Shown here: in pieces, positions 55,256 through 57,088 of the stretch
Layout of the letters: the number at the start of each line of letters is the position of its first letter
Numbering within the stretch: the stretch's first letter is position 1
Source of the DNA: Granulicella sp.
Lineage (GTDB): Bacteria; Acidobacteriota; Terriglobia; Terriglobales; Acidobacteriaceae
DNA: 57,088 nt
Direction of reading: 5' to 3'
NCBI GenBank assembly: GCA_025408425.1
Contig: JANXYX010000042.1
Location: 1-57,088 of the forward strand
Program-made: the position numbers and the translations under genes
Notes under the pieces: generated by a model
Seen by the model: the letters and a program-made list of their open reading frames with translations, nothing else
The model's database searches: none
Told to the model about the DNA's origin: nothing

Positions 55256-56594
55256 ATTGCTAAGCCTACCTCTCCTCTTGTCGATGGCGTTTCACGCTGC
55301 AGCGCAGGTAGTTCCGCTGGTAGAGATCAGCGAGCCGGCACTTCACGCCTTGCAGCAGAGCTCCATGAGTCAGTTGAAGATAGTCGCACAGAATATTACC
55401 AATCACAGTTTTGACTATCCGTTCTACTGCAGCCGCAAACTCGACATCGATGAAAAGCAGCAGCGGCGCAGCGATCAGCACTCCATCCGCTTCGAGCACT
55501 TCGACGGCACCATGGTACTTGCCGTCAGTGGCAACTACTACGGAGCCTACTCGGCAGAGAAGTTCAGCGAGGGGTTGCGAGCACGGCAGACTTTTCTGAG
55601 CGTCGTACTGCCGATCGCCAGGGCCTCCGTACCAGTACTGCAGAACAACCCACAGGTGCAGGGATACGCCATCGAGGTTTCGCATCACGTGATCGGCAGA
55701 ACGATGGGGATGCCGGTTGAGCGAGCGGAGAACATGATGGTCTACCTGCCGCGAAAAGCAGCGATACAGTTAGTGGCGGCAAAGAGCTTACAGGCAGAGC
55801 AGGCTGCCCTGCTGGATGCTCGAGTATTCCTCAACGCCAACCCGCTCAGCATCTGGCTCACCGACGACGGACAGCCCCCACCGAACGAAGGGGTACGCCC
55901 CCAGCCGGTGGCTCTCGCACTAGTGCCCACTGTGTCTGCCAGGTCTGGCGAAGCCGTGGCCAACGCGCTACCGCCAGCCCCCAACCCTGCCATCGACCCT
56001 GCCCCAAGGCCGCCAGCCGCAATTCCAACTCCGGCACCAACGCCAGTTCCCACACCTGCTGCGCCCGCCACCCCGGCACCCCTGCCGGGCCACGATGTAT
56101 CACCACTGGCACTGGCGGCCCTCCAGTCTTCGATTCAAGGAATCAGCAATCACATGGTGAAAGAGTTGGAGCCGCAGGCGCACTTCATCGTCTACGCCCC
56201 GCCGGCTTTCATTGCATTCCGCCACCAGGCGTACCTCGAGTTCTCCGTCAGCACAGCGCTCCCTGAGTCGGCGAGCGCTTCCCGCTACAAACTCGCGGCG
56301 CTCGCATTCGATGAACACATCTCGCCGCTTGTCCGACGCGTGCTCAGCTACTTCACGGGTGACCAGAGCTTCGATGGAATCAGCTTCAGCACCACCGTTC
56401 ACACAGCCGCCAAGCCTGGGTTGGCGGTCACCAAGCCATTGTCGGTTGAGTTCTTCTTCCCCCTGCGCGCCCTACATTGCTACGAGTCCTATGACTGTAC
56501 TGGCCAACAGCTACTGGATGCAGGAGTCGTCCTGGTCAATGGCGAACGGGTTGGCCTCGACCTGCAATTGGCGGAGGGCGGCGGTCGACCGTGA
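55242..56594 (+). CDS. exported protein of unknown function with a duplicated domain and Pro-rich linker
   Basis: 450 residues with a signal peptide ('LLSLPLLLSMAFHAAAQ'). No known family is recognised. It has two similar halves: 'ISEPALHALQQSSM' with 'QAALLDARVFLNANPLSIWL' in the first, and 'VSPLALAALQSSIQG' with 'GQQLLDAGVVLVNGERVGLDL' in the second, separated by a Pro/Ala-rich linker (~residues 245-285, 'PAPRPPAAIPTPAPTPVPTP'). The second half has a CYESYDC pair. It overlaps the heme lipoprotein by 14 bases and closes the operon. A scaffold or electron-complex accessory role is likely but unproven. Confidence 0.75.
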   Translation: MNKSKLLSLPLLLSMAFHAAAQVVPLVEISEPALHALQQSSMSQLKIVAQNITNHSFDYPFYCSRKLDIDEKQQRRSDQHSIRFEHFDGTMVLAVSGNYYGAYSAEKFSEGLRARQTFLSVVLPIARASVPVLQNNPQVQGYAIEVSHHVIGRTMGMPVERAENMMVYLPRKAAIQLVAAKSLQAEQAALLDARVFLNANPLSIWLTDDGQPPPNEGVRPQPVALALVPTVSARSGEAVANALPPAPNPAIDPAPRPPAAIPTPAPTPVPTPAAPATPAPLPGHDVSPLALAALQSSIQGISNHMVKELEPQAHFIVYAPPAFIAFRHQAYLEFSVSTALPESASASRYKLAALAFDEHISPLVRRVLSYFTGDQSFDGISFSTTVHTAAKPGLAVTKPLSVEFFFPLRALHCYESYDCTGQQLLDAGVVLVNGERVGLDLQLAEGGGRP

Positions 56595-56634
56595 CGCGGG
56601 GATCTGTTCGCTTTAGACGCAAACAGAGAGCTAG

Positions 56635-56646
56635 GCCCTATAGGGC
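56635..56646. repeat. 12-bp perfect palindrome after the cytochrome operon
   Basis: GCCCTATAGGGC lies 40 bases after the last operon gene. No T-run follows, so it is unlikely to be a strong terminator; it could be a small leader or operator element. Confidence 0.3.
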
Positions 56647-56766
56647 TTTGACTGAAATGGCACCTAAGTTCGCGAACGAGCAGTAGACATGCTCCTGCAT
56701 CGAGACGTAAACCCGGACGAAGAAGTCATAGTGAAACGTATGGTTTCGTGAGAGCACCCGATGAGA

Positions 56767-57088
56767 TCATGCTGCATCGACGCCGCCCCCGAAGTCATAC
56801 TCGCCGTTGGGGCTGATGCCGAAGTAAGTCGTATCCCGGTTGATACGGACCTCTACTCCGGCCTTGACCGCATGTCGATTCGAGGTCCAGGCGACGGTCT
56901 GTTGCCCATGGAAGAGGTTGCCATAAGCGGACATGACGGAGCCGCCTGCGGAGTTGAACGCCTCGAACAAACCATCGTTGAACTTCACCGCCGGATCGGT
57001 GCGATTCGGTGTCGGAAATCCCGGGGTGCTGCGCGTGATCGAGAACAGCGACTCCAGTACCAGGTGGGCCGAGGCCGTGTGGGTATAA
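56767..57088 (-). pseudogene. truncated TonB-dependent receptor fragment running off the right edge
   Basis: The frame is open at the right edge and encodes 'AHLVLESLFSITRSTPGF', then 'NLFHGQQTVAWTSNRHAVKA' and 'RDTTYFGISPNGEYDFGGG', the mid-barrel part of acidobacterial receptors. It stops with 'VDAA' at 56767, long before the expected barrel end and C-terminal Phe. So the 3' half is missing; the 5' part is outside the window. Confidence 0.7.

Noticed and set aside
1..57088. CRISPR array, tRNA or insertion sequence
   Set aside because: No spaced direct repeats, cloverleaf or transposase motif was recognised when reading through; a dedicated scan was not possible.

Overview
This window most likely comes from an acidobacterium of the class Terriglobia (Granulicella/Edaphobacter/Terriglobus type). 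That is inferred from gene style: two very large TonB-dependent receptors with an N-terminal carboxypeptidase-regulatory-like domain, Tat-exported TIM-barrel sugar isomerase-like proteins, a TPR plus ASPIC/UnbV pair, a PQQ dehydrogenase with its own cytochrome c, and GC-rich coding DNA with long antisense shadow frames. No rRNA, tRNA, CRISPR array or insertion sequence was recognised.

Region 1 (1-10120) is a nitrate/NO block. A globin and a cupin run leftward, an outer-membrane barrel gene is divergent, and a tightly overlapping rightward operon encodes NarK, a NarI/DsrM-like membrane cytochrome, a Nas-type molybdopterin nitrate reductase without export signal, a four-cluster FeS protein, a Rieske protein and a small membrane protein. 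A Crp/Fnr regulator and the RIC iron-sulfur repair protein follow. Region 2 (10121-21476) is a leftward sugar-oxidation block: TonB receptor, diheme cytochrome c, PQQ dehydrogenase, two exported TIM-barrel proteins, a NupG-like permease and a ROK regulator. Region 3 (21577-30555) holds an orphan DegT-type aminotransferase and a leftward efflux operon (TolC, HlyD, double ABC ATPase, two ABC-2 permeases) ending in PPK2. Region 4 (31005-44214) has a GH51 arabinofuranosidase, a TPR and ASPIC/UnbV pair, a second TonB receptor, an IorAB-type molybdenum hydroxylase and a DUF1080 protein. Region 5 (44549-57088) starts with a deleted SDR and a small cytochrome c, then carries a nine-gene electron-transfer operon: Cyc2-like cytochrome-porin, cupredoxin, NAD(P)H/FAD/FeS oxidoreductase, Rieske, split cytochrome b, octaheme cytochrome c, monoheme lipoprotein and an unknown duplicated-domain protein. 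A TonB-receptor remnant runs off the right edge.

The most interesting material is the region 5 operon, which physically links an outer-membrane porin-cytochrome to a Rieske/b complex and an NAD(P)H-type flavoprotein, and the region 1 nitrate reductase, which joins an assimilatory-type catalytic subunit to respiratory wiring. Four Crp/Fnr-type palindromes sit upstream of narK, ric, the efflux operon and the cytochrome-porin operon, suggesting one regulator ties these together. Three genes (ABC ATPase, HlyD, ASPIC/UnbV) are broken by one-base changes in G/C homopolymers, which looks more like sequencing error than biology.
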